Shown here: piece after piece, positions 43,206 through 52,853 of the stretch
How the letters are laid out: every line of letters starts with the position of its first letter
Numbering within the stretch: the first letter of the stretch is position 1
NCBI GenBank assembly: GCA_944330115.1
Contig: CALVIN010000001.1
Location: 186,001-250,000 of the forward strand
DNA length: 64,000 nt
From: an uncultured Clostridia bacterium
Lineage (GTDB): Bacteria; Bacillota; Clostridia; Christensenellales; Borkfalkiaceae
Direction of reading: 5' to 3'
The notes under the pieces: model-generated
The model's database searches: none
What the model saw: only the letters and a program-made list of their open reading frames with translations
What the model was told of the DNA's origin: nothing
Position numbers and translations under genes: made by a program

Positions 43206-43517
43206 ATGGCCGAAGGTTTTTTTGAAAGAGTTTACGAAGTGGTAAAAAATGTTCCGCGCGGCAAGGTGACGACGTATGGCGACGTGGCCAGATTGTGCGG
43301 CAATCCGCGCATGGCCCGCCAGGTGGGCTGGGCGCTGCATACCAATCCGCAGCCGGGCGTGATACCCTGCCACAGGGTGGTGTTTGCAAACGGCTCGGTG
43401 TGTACGGGCTTCGCCTTCGGCGGAAAGGACGTCCAGCGCGCCATGCTGCGCGCCGAGGGCGTGGAAGTTTCCGACGATTATAAGGTAGACCTTAAAAAAT
43501 ACCGCTGGGAGATATGA
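43206..43517 (+). CDS. MGMT-family DNA alkyltransferase-like protein
   Basis: The 103-residue product corresponds to the C-terminal DNA-binding and active-site domain of O6-alkylguanine-DNA methyltransferase: KVTTYGDVARLCGNPRMARQ, VGWALHTNPQPGVIPCHRVV and TGFAFGGKDVQRAMLRAEGV. The acceptor cysteine of PCHRV is kept, unlike ATL proteins that have tryptophan there, but the N-terminal domain of true methyltransferases is absent. It may repair or flag alkylated bases. It overlaps hemW by four bases. Confidence 0.88.
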   Translation: MAEGFFERVYEVVKNVPRGKVTTYGDVARLCGNPRMARQVGWALHTNPQPGVIPCHRVVFANGSVCTGFAFGGKDVQRAMLRAEGVEVSDDYKVDLKKYRWEI

Positions 43518-44629
43518 TGGCAGGCATATACGTTCACATACCCTTTTGCAAGAGCAAGTGCTCATATTGCGACTTCACTTCCTTCCCCGATAAGCTGTGC
43601 TATGCAGAGAGCTACATGGCGTGCGTATACAGGGAGATGAGTTTCCGCTGCAAGGAGCTCAAGGACTACAATTTCGATACGCTTTATATAGGGGGCGGCA
43701 CGCCCTCGGTGATAGACGAGAGCTATATAGGCATGCTCGTCGCCTCGGCGCGCAAAAATTTCAATCTGTCAAAGAGCGCCGAGATAACTATCGAAATAAA
43801 CCCCGGCACGGTGACGCGCGACAAGATAGATTTCTATAAAAAGTGCGGCATAAACAGATTTTCCGTCGGCCTCCAGTCGGCGATTGACAGTCAGCTCGAG
43901 GATATAGGCAGAATACACACCGCCAAAGATTTTGCCGACTGCGCCGCACTTTTAAAGGGCGAAAATTTCAACGCCGACGTAATGATAGGCCTCAAAGGGC
44001 AGAAGGCGGAGGACGTTATATACACCATAGATTTTGCCGTAAAGGCGGGTGCCAGCCACATCTCAATGTATGCGCTCACGCCCGAGGACGGCACGCCCAT
44101 ATACACAGACTATCTCAACGGCGAGTTGCCCGACGGCGACGAGGTCGCAGCCCTCTATGACGCGGGCTATAAGCATTTAAAGGAGCTCGGCTTTATCCGC
44201 TACGAGGTGTCCAACTTCTGCAGGCGGGGAAAGGAGAGCAGGCACAATTTAAACTATTGGCACAGAGGGGAATACATAGGCTTCGGCGTATCGGCCTCAT
44301 CGTGCATAAATAACGTGCGCTTTACAAATACTTTCGACCTCGACGAATACTTCAAGTGCATATTCACCGAGCATCTCCCCGTGATAACTTCTGAGGAGAT
44401 AGACAAGGAGGGGCAGAAGTTTGAGTTCATCATGCTCGCCCTGCGCACCGCCGAGGGGCTGGATGCCTTCGAGTATAAAAAGCTGTTCGGCAGCGATTTC
44501 TTAGAAGAGCACAAAAACGCGCTCAAAAAAGTGGCGCGCTACCTCGATATCGATGGCGACAGCGTGAAGATAAAGGACGAGTATCTTTTTGTGCAGAACA
44601 GTATAATAATAGAGTTTTTGGAAAGCTGA
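43514..44629 (+). CDS. hemW: HemW-like radical SAM heme chaperone
   Basis: HemW binds heme and an iron-sulfur cluster and is often misnamed coproporphyrinogen oxidase. The 371-residue product has MAGIYVHIPFCKSKCSYCDF with the CxxxCxxC cluster motif, YIGGGTPSVI, EITIEINPGTV, FSVGLQSAIDSQLEDIGRIH and the C-terminal HemN domain (YEVSNFCRRGKESRHNLNYW). Two adjacent ATG codons at 43514 and 43517 are possible starts. lepA-hemW adjacency is common in Firmicutes; here the MGMT gene lies between them. Confidence 0.92.
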   Translation: MMAGIYVHIPFCKSKCSYCDFTSFPDKLCYAESYMACVYREMSFRCKELKDYNFDTLYIGGGTPSVIDESYIGMLVASARKNFNLSKSAEITIEINPGTVTRDKIDFYKKCGINRFSVGLQSAIDSQLEDIGRIHTAKDFADCAALLKGENFNADVMIGLKGQKAEDVIYTIDFAVKAGASHISMYALTPEDGTPIYTDYLNGELPDGDEVAALYDAGYKHLKELGFIRYEVSNFCRRGKESRHNLNYWHRGEYIGFGVSASSCINNVRFTNTFDLDEYFKCIFTEHLPVITSEEIDKEGQKFEFIMLALRTAEGLDAFEYKKLFGSDFLEEHKNALKKVARYLDIDGDSVKIKDEYLFVQNSIIIEFLES

Positions 44630-44630
44630 T

Positions 44631-45146
44631 ATGAGTGAAAAATATACCTTGCGCCGCGCAACTTCGGCCGATATTCCGGAGATAGAGAGCATATTTAATG
44701 CTGCACGCGCCTTTATGGCGTCGCAAAACAACCCGCAGTGGCAGGACGGCTATCCCTATGCCGACGTGGTGAAGAGCGCCGTGGATGGCGGCAATTTCAG
44801 GGTGCTCGAGATAGGAGGCAAGGCTGCCGCCGTGTTTTCGGTATTCGAGGGCGACGAGGAGTACGACGACATCTGTGGCGAGTGGCTCACGGGAAAAGAG
44901 CGCCGCTATATCGCCGCGCACACCCTCGCCGTATCGCCCGACTTCCGCGGAATGGGGCTTGCGCGCGCCGCCATAAGGGAGGCCGAAAGGGAGGCAAAAG
45001 AGCGCGGTTTTATCAGCGTCCGCATGGATACGCACACAAAAAATGCGCCGATGCGCAGCCTGCTGCTTTCCGAAGGCTTCACCCTCTGCGGCAACATGAC
45101 AGTCCCCGGGAGGGAGAGCTTTATCTGCTTTGAAAAGTTGGTATAA
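44631..45146 (+). CDS. GNAT family N-acetyltransferase
   Basis: The 171-residue product has the GNAT acetyl-CoA-binding motif A (HTLAVSPDFRGMGLARAAI, then REAEREAKERGF) and a typical C-terminal SLLLSEGFTLCGNM. The N-terminal RRATSADIPEIESIFNAA is the usual opening helix. It starts one base after the hemW stop. The acceptor is unknown. Confidence 0.88.
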   Translation: MSEKYTLRRATSADIPEIESIFNAARAFMASQNNPQWQDGYPYADVVKSAVDGGNFRVLEIGGKAAAVFSVFEGDEEYDDICGEWLTGKERRYIAAHTLAVSPDFRGMGLARAAIREAEREAKERGFISVRMDTHTKNAPMRSLLLSEGFTLCGNMTVPGRESFICFEKLV

Positions 45147-45164
45147 TTTTTATACGGTAAAAAG

Positions 45165-45200
45165 AGCAAGTGCCGCCGAGTCAACTCGGCGGCGCTTGCT
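45165..45200. terminator. Bidirectional hairpin terminator
   Basis: AGCAAGTGCCGCCGAG (45165-45180) pairs with CTCGGCGGCGCTTGCT (45185-45200). On the minus strand it is followed by CTTTTTACC, so it suits the lipoprotein gene; on the + strand it follows the GNAT gene. Confidence 0.75.
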
Positions 45201-45227
45201 GCTTAAAAAGCCAAATAAGGAGTTTTG

Positions 45228-45250
45228 CATAGTACTATGCGTGGCATAAT
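45228..45250 (+). repeat. Palindrome-centred motif, copy D
   Basis: CATAGTACTATGCGTG followed by GCATAAT, with the full perfect dyad GCATAGTACTATGC at 45227-45240. It lies between the convergent ends of the GNAT and lipoprotein genes. Confidence 0.75.
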
Positions 45251-45311
45251 CGTCGGTATTTTATATATTTTTCGGTAAAAATCTGCTCATCTGTGCATGA
45301 ATGCACGGCGC

Positions 45312-45968
45312 CTATATTCTATGCTCGCGTTCGGCTATTATCCTGCCCGAAGTCCCGTCTACAAGATAGGCGTGAATATTGCCGTCGCGGCCGCACACGC
45401 CCACATAGTAGTAGCAGCTTTCGTCGTATATCAGCCGCACGAATATCTCGCCCTCGAACACGCCGTTTACCGTCATGTTTTCAAACAGGGCGGCGTCGTG
45501 CTCGGTCACGCATTTCAGCGCCTGCTCGCAGGTTAGCGTGTTTTCGCCCGCAACTTTTATAAGGGTGTAGTCGTTGCTCTCTCCTCCGCGCGAAAGTGTG
45601 AGAGCTATTTCGTCGCCCTCGGCCTCGCCGCCGTAGCTCAGATACCAGTACCCCTTCACCGAAAGGTAGCTCATCTCCCCTCCGGAGATGTCCTCGCCCG
45701 AAACTTCCACCTTGTCGTAGCTCTGCGCAAGGGTGGCGTATATCTCCACAAGTCCGCCCGTCTGCCCCTTTATGCCGTCGGCTAAAAAGGGCGTTTCTTT
45801 CTGCGAGCAATATATCTTTATGCTCTCGCCGTCGTCCTCATACATATATATGGCATATCTCATCTCGGAAATGTAATCTGTATAGTCGGTCTGCCTTGAG
45901 CATCCGCCTGCCGTACCTGCAGCTATTGCCGCGGCGATCACCGCCGCTGCCGTTATCATTTTTCTCAT
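45312..45968 (-). CDS. Putative lipoprotein of unknown function
   Basis: The 218-residue product begins MRKMITAAAVIAAAIAAGTA followed by GGC, a signal peptide with a plausible lipobox cysteine near residue 24, so it is likely anchored to the outer face of the membrane. The mature part is mixed alpha/beta with no recognised domain; an internal segment is YVGVCGRDGNIHAYLVDG. I chose the ATG at 45968 because the residues upstream of it in frame do not look like coding sequence. Confidence 0.65.
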   Translation of the reverse strand: MRKMITAAAVIAAAIAAGTAGGCSRQTDYTDYISEMRYAIYMYEDDGESIKIYCSQKETPFLADGIKGQTGGLVEIYATLAQSYDKVEVSGEDISGGEMSYLSVKGYWYLSYGGEAEGDEIALTLSRGGESNDYTLIKVAGENTLTCEQALKCVTEHDAALFENMTVNGVFEGEIFVRLIYDESCYYYVGVCGRDGNIHAYLVDGTSGRIIAEREHRI

Positions 45969-46153
45969 ACTATAAAATATAATGGCACTTCGCCTTTTAT
46001 GAATGTTTTTCAAACACTTGCATTTTGCCGTACTCTGTGATAAAATAAAAAAAATAACAATCATAGCTCATAAAAGCGGTGCACGCGCACGGTTGGCGGT
46101 AGTCGCAAGCTCTTCGCGCGGCCTGCATTCTGTTTTATATAATTTTTAATAAT

Positions 46154-46846
46154 ATGTCTTTGGGAAAGATCATGATCAAATCGGCGCTCGTCACCCTCGC
46201 CGTGGTGGTGGGATGCGTTGTCGCCATTTTTGCAATACTCAGTCTCGGCTTCCCGCGCACGATGTGCGGCTGGTGTGAACAGTTCGGCAACTACGGCTTT
46301 GCGGTAAGGTACGCTTCGCTCTATTATTCATATACGGGCAACGTTGAAGACCTCGGCCGCTGCGTTGACGACAGCATCCTCTCGGAGTCGGACGGCGATA
46401 TAATCGAATACGCAGCTCAGCTCGTCGATCACGCGGAGTTTGCTTCCTATTGCGTTCAGCGCGACGAGGAGGTAAACGAAAGTATTTCGGGCGAAGAAAG
46501 TTTCGACGGTTTAGTCTTCAGCTACAGGCAGTATGTGTTCGGCGCGCTCGCGTCGTCGTATTATTACACGGGAGAGGAAGAGCTCGCCGTGGGAACGGCG
46601 GTAAGTGCTCTCGACCCGGGCGTCGACAGAGCGGCCTTTTCACCTTCGGCCTATAACGGCGATATTTCGGGCTTTCCCGTCAACAACGCCCTCGGTTCGC
46701 TCGCCTTGAAGGTGCTGAACAGCCGCGACAGTCAAACTGCGGCAATAGTGCTCGACGTGTTTGGCGACGTTACGCCTGAGAACATGGAAGAGGCGGAGTA
46801 TCTCATCACGCTCACGGCCGCCCTTCAGGTGCTTGTTGAGGCGTGA
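46154..46846 (+). CDS. Membrane-anchored protein of unknown function
   Basis: The 230-residue product has one N-terminal membrane segment (SALVTLAVVVGCVVAIFAIL) and a largely helical extracytoplasmic part with TPR-like alternation (AVRYASLYYSYTGNVEDL, VFGALASSYYYTGEEELA). TATAAT at 46138-46143 lies only ten bases before the ATG at 46154, so either the message is nearly leaderless or the true start is the ATG at 46172, which has GGGAAAG upstream. No function can be assigned. Confidence 0.6.
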   Translation: MSLGKIMIKSALVTLAVVVGCVVAIFAILSLGFPRTMCGWCEQFGNYGFAVRYASLYYSYTGNVEDLGRCVDDSILSESDGDIIEYAAQLVDHAEFASYCVQRDEEVNESISGEESFDGLVFSYRQYVFGALASSYYYTGEEELAVGTAVSALDPGVDRAAFSPSAYNGDISGFPVNNALGSLALKVLNSRDSQTAAIVLDVFGDVTPENMEEAEYLITLTAALQVLVEA

Positions 46847-46901
46847 TGTTTTAAGGCTTTTAAAAAAGCAAATATTAAAGGCAGAGACGCAAATTTTTAA
46901 T

Positions 46902-46938
46902 GCGGCGTTCGCCGCGGTATCGTGCGGCGGGCGCCGCG
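46902..46938 (+). terminator. Hairpin between the membrane-anchored protein gene and guaB
   Basis: GCGGCGTTCGCCGC (46902-46915) pairs with GCGGCGGGCGCCGC (46924-46937) and is followed by GCTTTACTT. TATAAT at 46991-46996 then marks the likely guaB promoter, although its -35 is poor. Confidence 0.55.
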
Positions 46939-47002
46939 CTTTACTTAGCTGAATTGTATAAGGTTATCAAGGTTTAAATTTACACATTTATATAATTTTT
47001 GA

Positions 47003-48472
<1,470 letters not shown>

Positions 48473-48495
48473 AGTTTAAAAAGAACAGTTTTTCA

Positions 48496-48522
48496 GGCGG
48501 AAGTAAATATTTTGCTTCCGCC
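48496..48522 (+). terminator. Weak hairpin between guaB and guaA
   Basis: GGCGGAAG (48496-48503) pairs with CTTCCGCC (48515-48522). No T run follows. It may be an attenuating or processing structure between guaB and guaA. Confidence 0.45.
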
Positions 48523-48665
48523 GTAAAATATTTAAAGCAAATTTTTTTGCAAAACTGCTCATTTTACCATATTCCCGCCCGTGCAGGCGATCAGGCTTTT
48601 AAGTTGCATTTCGGCTGCGGCAGCGGCGGCGCAAATACCATAAAAAAATATATAAGGACTTACAT

Positions 48666-50198
48666 ATGCAGCGCGAAAGAGTTTTGGTACTCGACTTCGG
48701 CGGTCAGTACAATCAGTTGATAGCAAGGCGCGTGCGCGAGCAGAACGTATACTGCGACCTCGTGCCGTGCGACATGACTATCGAAAAGATAAAGCAATAT
48801 GCCCCCATAGGCATAATTTTTACGGGCGGCCCCAACAGCGTATACGACGAGGAGAGCCCCAAGGTGGATAAGGCCATATTCGGGCTCGGCATACCCGTGC
48901 TCGGCATCTGCTACGGCTGCCAGCTCACAGCATACCTTTTGGGCGGCGTGGTAGAGCGCGCCTCAACTTCTGAATACGGCAAGGCGGAGGTATACACGAA
49001 GAGCAGCCCTCTCACCGAGGGCGTGCCCGAAACTTCGGTGTGCTGGATGAGCCATACCGACAGAATAACCCGCCTTCCCGATGGCTTCGACATGATAGCC
49101 CACTCCGATAACTGCCCGTTCGCCGCGTTCGGAAACGAGGAGCGCAAGATATACGGCGTGCAGTTCCACCCCGAGGTGCAGCACACCGAATACGGCACCC
49201 GTATGCTTCGCAACTTTCTCTACAACGTGTGCGGCGCTCACGGCGACTGGACTATGTCTGGCTTCGTTTCCGAAAAGGTGAAGGAGCTCAAAGAGAAGAT
49301 AGGCGATAAAAAGGTGCTCTGCGCCATGTCGGGCGGCGTCGATTCGGCCGTTGCGGCAACGCTCATACACAGGGCGGTTGGCGATCAGCTCACCTGCGTG
49401 TTCGTCGATCACGGCCTCCTCAGAAAGTACGAGGCCGACGAGGTAATGAAGGTATTTAAAGACGGCCTCGGCATGAACCTCATAAAGGTGGACGACGGCG
49501 CCATATTCCTCGAAAAGCTCAAGGGCGTCTCCGATCCCGAAACAAAGCGCAAAATAATAGGCGAGCAGTTCATCCGCTCGTTTGAAAAGATATCCAAGGA
49601 GATAGGCGCAGTCGACTACCTCGTGCAGGGCACGATATATCCCGACGTCATTGAGAGCGGCAAGGGCAAGTCGGCCGTAATAAAGAGCCACCACAACGTG
49701 GGCGGCCTTCCCTCGGTAGTTGACTTCAAAGAGATAATCGAGCCCCTCCGCGACCTCTTCAAAGACGAGGTGCGCAAAGTCGGCTTCGAGCTCGGCCTGC
49801 CCAAAAACGTGGTAATGCGCCAGCCATTCCCCGGTCCCGGCCTTGCCATACGCATAATGGGCGAAGTCACCGAAGAAAAGCTGGAAACGCTGCGCGATTC
49901 CGACTATATCCTGCGCGAAGAGATTGCCAAGGCCGGCCTTGACGACAAGATATGGCAGTATTTCACCGTTATAACCAACAGCAAAACGGTGGGCGTACAG
50001 GGCGACTTCCGCACATACGAAAACGTCATCGCCATCCGTGCCGTGACCTCCGTCGACGCCATGACTGCCGACTGGGCGCGCATCCCCTACGACGTCTTGG
50101 AGATAATTTCCAACCGCATAGTAAACGAGGTAAAACACGCCAACAGGATAGTGTATGATATAACTTCCAAGCCCCCCGCAACCATAGAGTGGGAATAA
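48666..50198 (+). CDS. guaA: GMP synthase (glutamine-hydrolysing)
   Basis: GuaA aminates XMP to GMP. The 510-residue product has the N-terminal class I glutaminase ([20 protein letters not shown], nucleophile GICYGCQL near residue 80, [13 protein letters not shown]). The ATP-pyrophosphatase loop is [16 protein letters not shown] near 221, and the C-terminal dimerisation domain ends [13 protein letters not shown] precedes the ATG. A structured repeat on the opposite strand starts seven bases after the stop. Confidence 0.97.
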   Translation: MQRERVLVLDFGGQYNQLIARRVREQNVYCDLVPCDMTIEKIKQYAPIGIIFTGGPNSVYDEESPKVDKAIFGLGIPVLGICYGCQLTAYLLGGVVERASTSEYGKAEVYTKSSPLTEGVPETSVCWMSHTDRITRLPDGFDMIAHSDNCPFAAFGNEERKIYGVQFHPEVQHTEYGTRMLRNFLYNVCGAHGDWTMSGFVSEKVKELKEKIGDKKVLCAMSGGVDSAVAATLIHRAVGDQLTCVFVDHGLLRKYEADEVMKVFKDGLGMNLIKVDDGAIFLEKLKGVSDPETKRKIIGEQFIRSFEKISKEIGAVDYLVQGTIYPDVIESGKGKSAVIKSHHNVGGLPSVVDFKEIIEPLRDLFKDEVRKVGFELGLPKNVVMRQPFPGPGLAIRIMGEVTEEKLETLRDSDYILREEIAKAGLDDKIWQYFTVITNSKTVGVQGDFRTYENVIAIRAVTSVDAMTADWARIPYDVLEIISNRIVNEVKHANRIVYDITSKPPATIEWE

Positions 50199-50204
50199 AA
50201 AGGT

Positions 50205-50522
50205 TCACAAAAATTTAGCTCTGGCCGAGAGCTAAATTTTTCGTGAGTTTGAGGGGCCAGCCCCTCTTTGCGCAATTGTAAAGGCCCACAAAGTGTATAA
50301 TTGCGCAAATTCACCCTTGTTGAGCCCGCTTTTGCGGCAAATTGTGTCGCGCCGGCGCAGGGAAACCCTGCTTGCGCAAGTCATTCACTTAGAACTTCAG
50401 CTTCGTACTATTGCGTTTATAAAACAGTTCACGCAAATCTTTTTGCTTCGCAAAAATCTTTGCCGTGAGGGTAGCGGTCGTAAAATGGCTTAACGGCTGA
50501 ACTAAATTCAGCCTGCCATTTT
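50205..50522 (-). repeat. Variable-stem structured repeat, copy 3 (full length, minus strand)
   Basis: Read on the minus strand from 50522, it has the same order of parts as copy 1 (280-620). An outer stem AAAATGGC/GCCATTTT encloses the GGCTGAA/TTCAGCC hairpin. Then come a long hairpin at 50429-50468, GCAGGG-ttt-CCCTGC, ACAATTTG, CCGC-aaaa-GCGG and GGCTCA. Next are a stem at 50267-50277/50299-50309 with the loop motif GTGGGCC, a stem at 50251-50266, and a terminal stem at 50205-50246 opening with CTCACGAAA. Stem sequences differ from copies 1 and 2 while pairing is kept. It fills most of the 366-base gap before the next gene. Confidence 0.8.
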
Positions 50523-50564
50523 AAACGCAGATGGTATCTATTCTTATTAGTAGAATTATAATTT

Positions 50565-51191
50565 ATGTATAATGTACTTGTGCACGGACTTGGGCAGGAC
50601 GAAACTTCCTGGGATGAGGTCAAAAAAGCTCTCAATGATTTTGATTTTGAAACTCCAAGCCTCTACAAACTGCTTAAAGGTAAAAAGGCTGACTACATAA
50701 ATCTGTATGCGGCATTCAAAGATTACTTAAACGGCTTCGACGGAAAGCTCAATCTATGCGGGCTTTCGCTCGGCGGCATTCTGGCTTTGAATTATGCCAA
50801 GGAATATCCCCAAAAACTCAATTCCTTGATTTTGATAGGCACACCGCATAAGATCCCGAAATTTTTGTTTATGCTGCAGGGGTTGGCTTTCCGCATGGTA
50901 AAAAAGGAGGCGTTTGAAGAGCTTGGCACCAATAAAAAATCGTTTATCGGGCTGGTCAAATCGATGTCTTCGCTCGATATAATGAAAGGTGCTGAAAAAG
51001 TCTGCTGCCCGACGACTCTCTGTTGCGGTGAAAGTGATAAGGCCAATATAAACAGCCTTGAACCTCTGCATGCGGCGATAGAGGGCAGCGTGGTTACTCT
51101 CATCAAAGATTCCAGGCATGAGGTAAATATTGACAACCCCTCCGGGCTTGCCGAACTTATAAATAGCTTATGGTTCGCTGGCGGGAAATAA
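50565..51191 (+). CDS. Alpha/beta-hydrolase fold protein
   Basis: The 208-residue product has the oxyanion motif VLVHGLGQDETSW, the nucleophile elbow LCGLSLGGILAL with Ser68, an acidic CCGESDKAN and a final DSRHEVNIDNP that supplies the catalytic histidine. This is a small cytoplasmic esterase-type enzyme of unknown substrate. The coding sequence is visibly more AT-rich than its neighbours, which may mean later acquisition. TATAAT ends two bases before the ATG, and no ribosome-binding site is visible, so the start is uncertain. Confidence 0.8.
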   Translation: MYNVLVHGLGQDETSWDEVKKALNDFDFETPSLYKLLKGKKADYINLYAAFKDYLNGFDGKLNLCGLSLGGILALNYAKEYPQKLNSLILIGTPHKIPKFLFMLQGLAFRMVKKEAFEELGTNKKSFIGLVKSMSSLDIMKGAEKVCCPTTLCCGESDKANINSLEPLHAAIEGSVVTLIKDSRHEVNIDNPSGLAELINSLWFAGGK

Positions 51192-51200
51192 AGGTATAAT

Positions 51201-51647
51201 ATGACTGCTCAACGGATGTGGGAGGAGTTCCTTTCGCTCAAAAAAATTGATGACTGCGGGTATGAAGCCTGGCAGTTCGGCGATTCGCCCGACGAGCTCG
51301 CCGCACTTGTAAAAAGCGGTATAAAGCGCGCCACGGCGAGCGCATACGAGCTGTATGCCTTCGATGGCGAAGCTCTGCCGAAGCCTGGCGAATACAGTGT
51401 GATCTTAAATTCGCATGACGAGGCTGTGTGTGTTATAAAGACCACGGCCGTTGAGGTGGTGAGGTTTTGCGACGTTGCCGAGGAGTTCGCCTTTAAAGAG
51501 GGCGAGGGCGACAGGTCGCTCGCCTATTGGAAGAAGGTGCACGAGCGCTTTTTTACCGAACAGCTCAAAGAGGCCGGCCTTGAATTTTCGCCCGAAATGA
51601 AGGTGGATTGCGGGCAGTTCGAGCTAGTATATGCACCGCAGCTGTAG
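51201..51647 (+). CDS. ASCH domain protein
   Basis: The 148-residue product resembles ASCH-domain proteins (a PUA-like fold, several of which bind RNA or deaminate or hydrolyse modified nucleosides). It has EEFLSLKKIDDCGYEAWQFG, IKRATASAYELYAFDGEALP, then GEYSVILNSHDEAVCVIKTT and VRFCDVAEEFAFKEGEGDRS. It starts nine bases after the hydrolase stop with AAAGG upstream. The substrate is unknown. Confidence 0.85.
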   Translation: MTAQRMWEEFLSLKKIDDCGYEAWQFGDSPDELAALVKSGIKRATASAYELYAFDGEALPKPGEYSVILNSHDEAVCVIKTTAVEVVRFCDVAEEFAFKEGEGDRSLAYWKKVHERFFTEQLKEAGLEFSPEMKVDCGQFELVYAPQL

Positions 51648-51718
51648 GGCGAAAACTTAACAAAATATGCGCCGCAACGGCGCCGCAAATAACAAAATAA
51701 TATAATTATAGTAAGAGC

Positions 51719-51752
51719 GCCGCCCGCGCGGGTAATAGCCCGCGCGGGCGGC
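51719..51752 (+). other. Perfect 14-bp GC hairpin upstream of a GNAT gene
   Basis: GCCGCCCGCGCGGG (51719-51732) pairs with CCCGCGCGGGCGGC (51739-51752). A TATAAT at 51701-51706 lies just upstream, so the hairpin would be at the 5' end of the message, right before the ribosome-binding site AAAGGTGG. It may instead terminate transcription from the ASCH gene. Confidence 0.55.
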
Positions 51753-51773
51753 AAAATAGAAAGGTGGCAGTTT

Positions 51774-52325
51774 ATGACATATGAAACGATAAACTTTACT
51801 TTAAAGGACGGCCGCAGCGCCGTGCTTCGCAGCCCCAAAAAAGAAGATGCCGATGGGCTCCTTTCGTTTATCCGTGCCGCCGCGGGGCAGACGCCATACC
51901 TGTTGATGAGTTCAGAAGAGGCGTGGCGCATAACCAAAGAGAGGGAAGAGGCATTTATTGCAAATGCCATATCATCGCCCGATATGCTCATGCTCGTGTG
52001 CGAGGTCGGGGGTGAGATAGCGGGCAACTGCCAGATAACGTTCAAGAGTACGGCCAAGGTGCGCCACAGGGCGGAGATAGGCATAGGGCTGGTAAAAAAG
52101 TTCTGGAACCTCGGTATAGGCACCGCAATGATGAACGAACTTATCCGCGCGGCGCGCTCAAACCGCTGGACCGAGCAGGTGGAGCTTTCGTTCATCGAGG
52201 GCAATTCCCGCGCCCGCGCACTCTACGAAAAGGTGGGCTTCCGCATTACAGCCGTCCAGCCCGATGCCATAAAGCTCGCCGACGGCACCTATCTCAATGA
52301 ATATTTTATGACAAAAAAACTTTAA
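51774..52325 (+). CDS. GNAT family N-acetyltransferase
   Basis: The 183-residue product has the GNAT motif A (AEIGIGLVKKFWNLGIGTAM) and motif B (ARALYEKVGFRITAVQPDAI), with the N-terminal FTLKDGRSAVLRSPKKEDAD. The overall pattern is like the RimJ/RimL- and SpeG-related acetyltransferases. AAAGGTGG lies upstream of the ATG. A PPC-domain gene follows after 15 bases. Confidence 0.88.
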   Translation: MTYETINFTLKDGRSAVLRSPKKEDADGLLSFIRAAAGQTPYLLMSSEEAWRITKEREEAFIANAISSPDMLMLVCEVGGEIAGNCQITFKSTAKVRHRAEIGIGLVKKFWNLGIGTAMMNELIRAARSNRWTEQVELSFIEGNSRARALYEKVGFRITAVQPDAIKLADGTYLNEYFMTKKL

Positions 52326-52340
52326 CGCGGAGGTAACATT

Positions 52341-52760
52341 ATGGACTACAGAGTATTTTTTGACAAGATAATCGCCCGCATAGACAAGGGCGAGGAGATC
52401 TGCGCGCAGCTTAAAGTGATATGCGAGAGGGAGGGCATAGGCCTTGCCTCTGTTTCGGCGATAGGCGCCGTGGGGGCATTCACCGTGGGCGTATTCGAGC
52501 CGCACACCAAGCAGTACAAGGCAAACACCTTCGAGGGCGACTATGAGATAGTTTCTCTCTCGGGCACCGTGACCGAGCTCGACGGCAAGTTCTATTCGCA
52601 CCTGCACATGAGCGCAGGCGACAACGATGGCAAGGTGTTCGGCGGGCATCTCAATTCTGCCACGGTTTCGGCCACCTGCGAAATGGTGATAGAGGTGATA
52701 GACGGCCGCGTCGACAGAAAGTTTTCCGACGAGATTGGCCTCAATCTTCTGGAATTTTGA
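52341..52760 (+). CDS. PPC/DUF296 domain protein
   Basis: The 139-residue product is a single PPC (DUF296) domain, a trimeric fold related to the AT-hook-associated domain of plants. Signatures are GLASVSAIGAVGAFTVGVFE, VSLSGTVTELDGKFYSHLH and MSAGDNDGKVFGGHLNSATV, the last with the conserved metal-binding histidines. CGGAGGT lies upstream of the ATG. The function in bacteria is unclear. Confidence 0.9.
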   Translation: MDYRVFFDKIIARIDKGEEICAQLKVICEREGIGLASVSAIGAVGAFTVGVFEPHTKQYKANTFEGDYEIVSLSGTVTELDGKFYSHLHMSAGDNDGKVFGGHLNSATVSATCEMVIEVIDGRVDRKFSDEIGLNLLEF

Positions 52761-52853
52761 GCGCGCACCGTGAGTAAGTCAACTGCGTGCCAATTTTAAA
52801 ATGTCGGCCGCGCCGCTTTTAAAATATATATTAAAAAAACAGTATTATATAAT

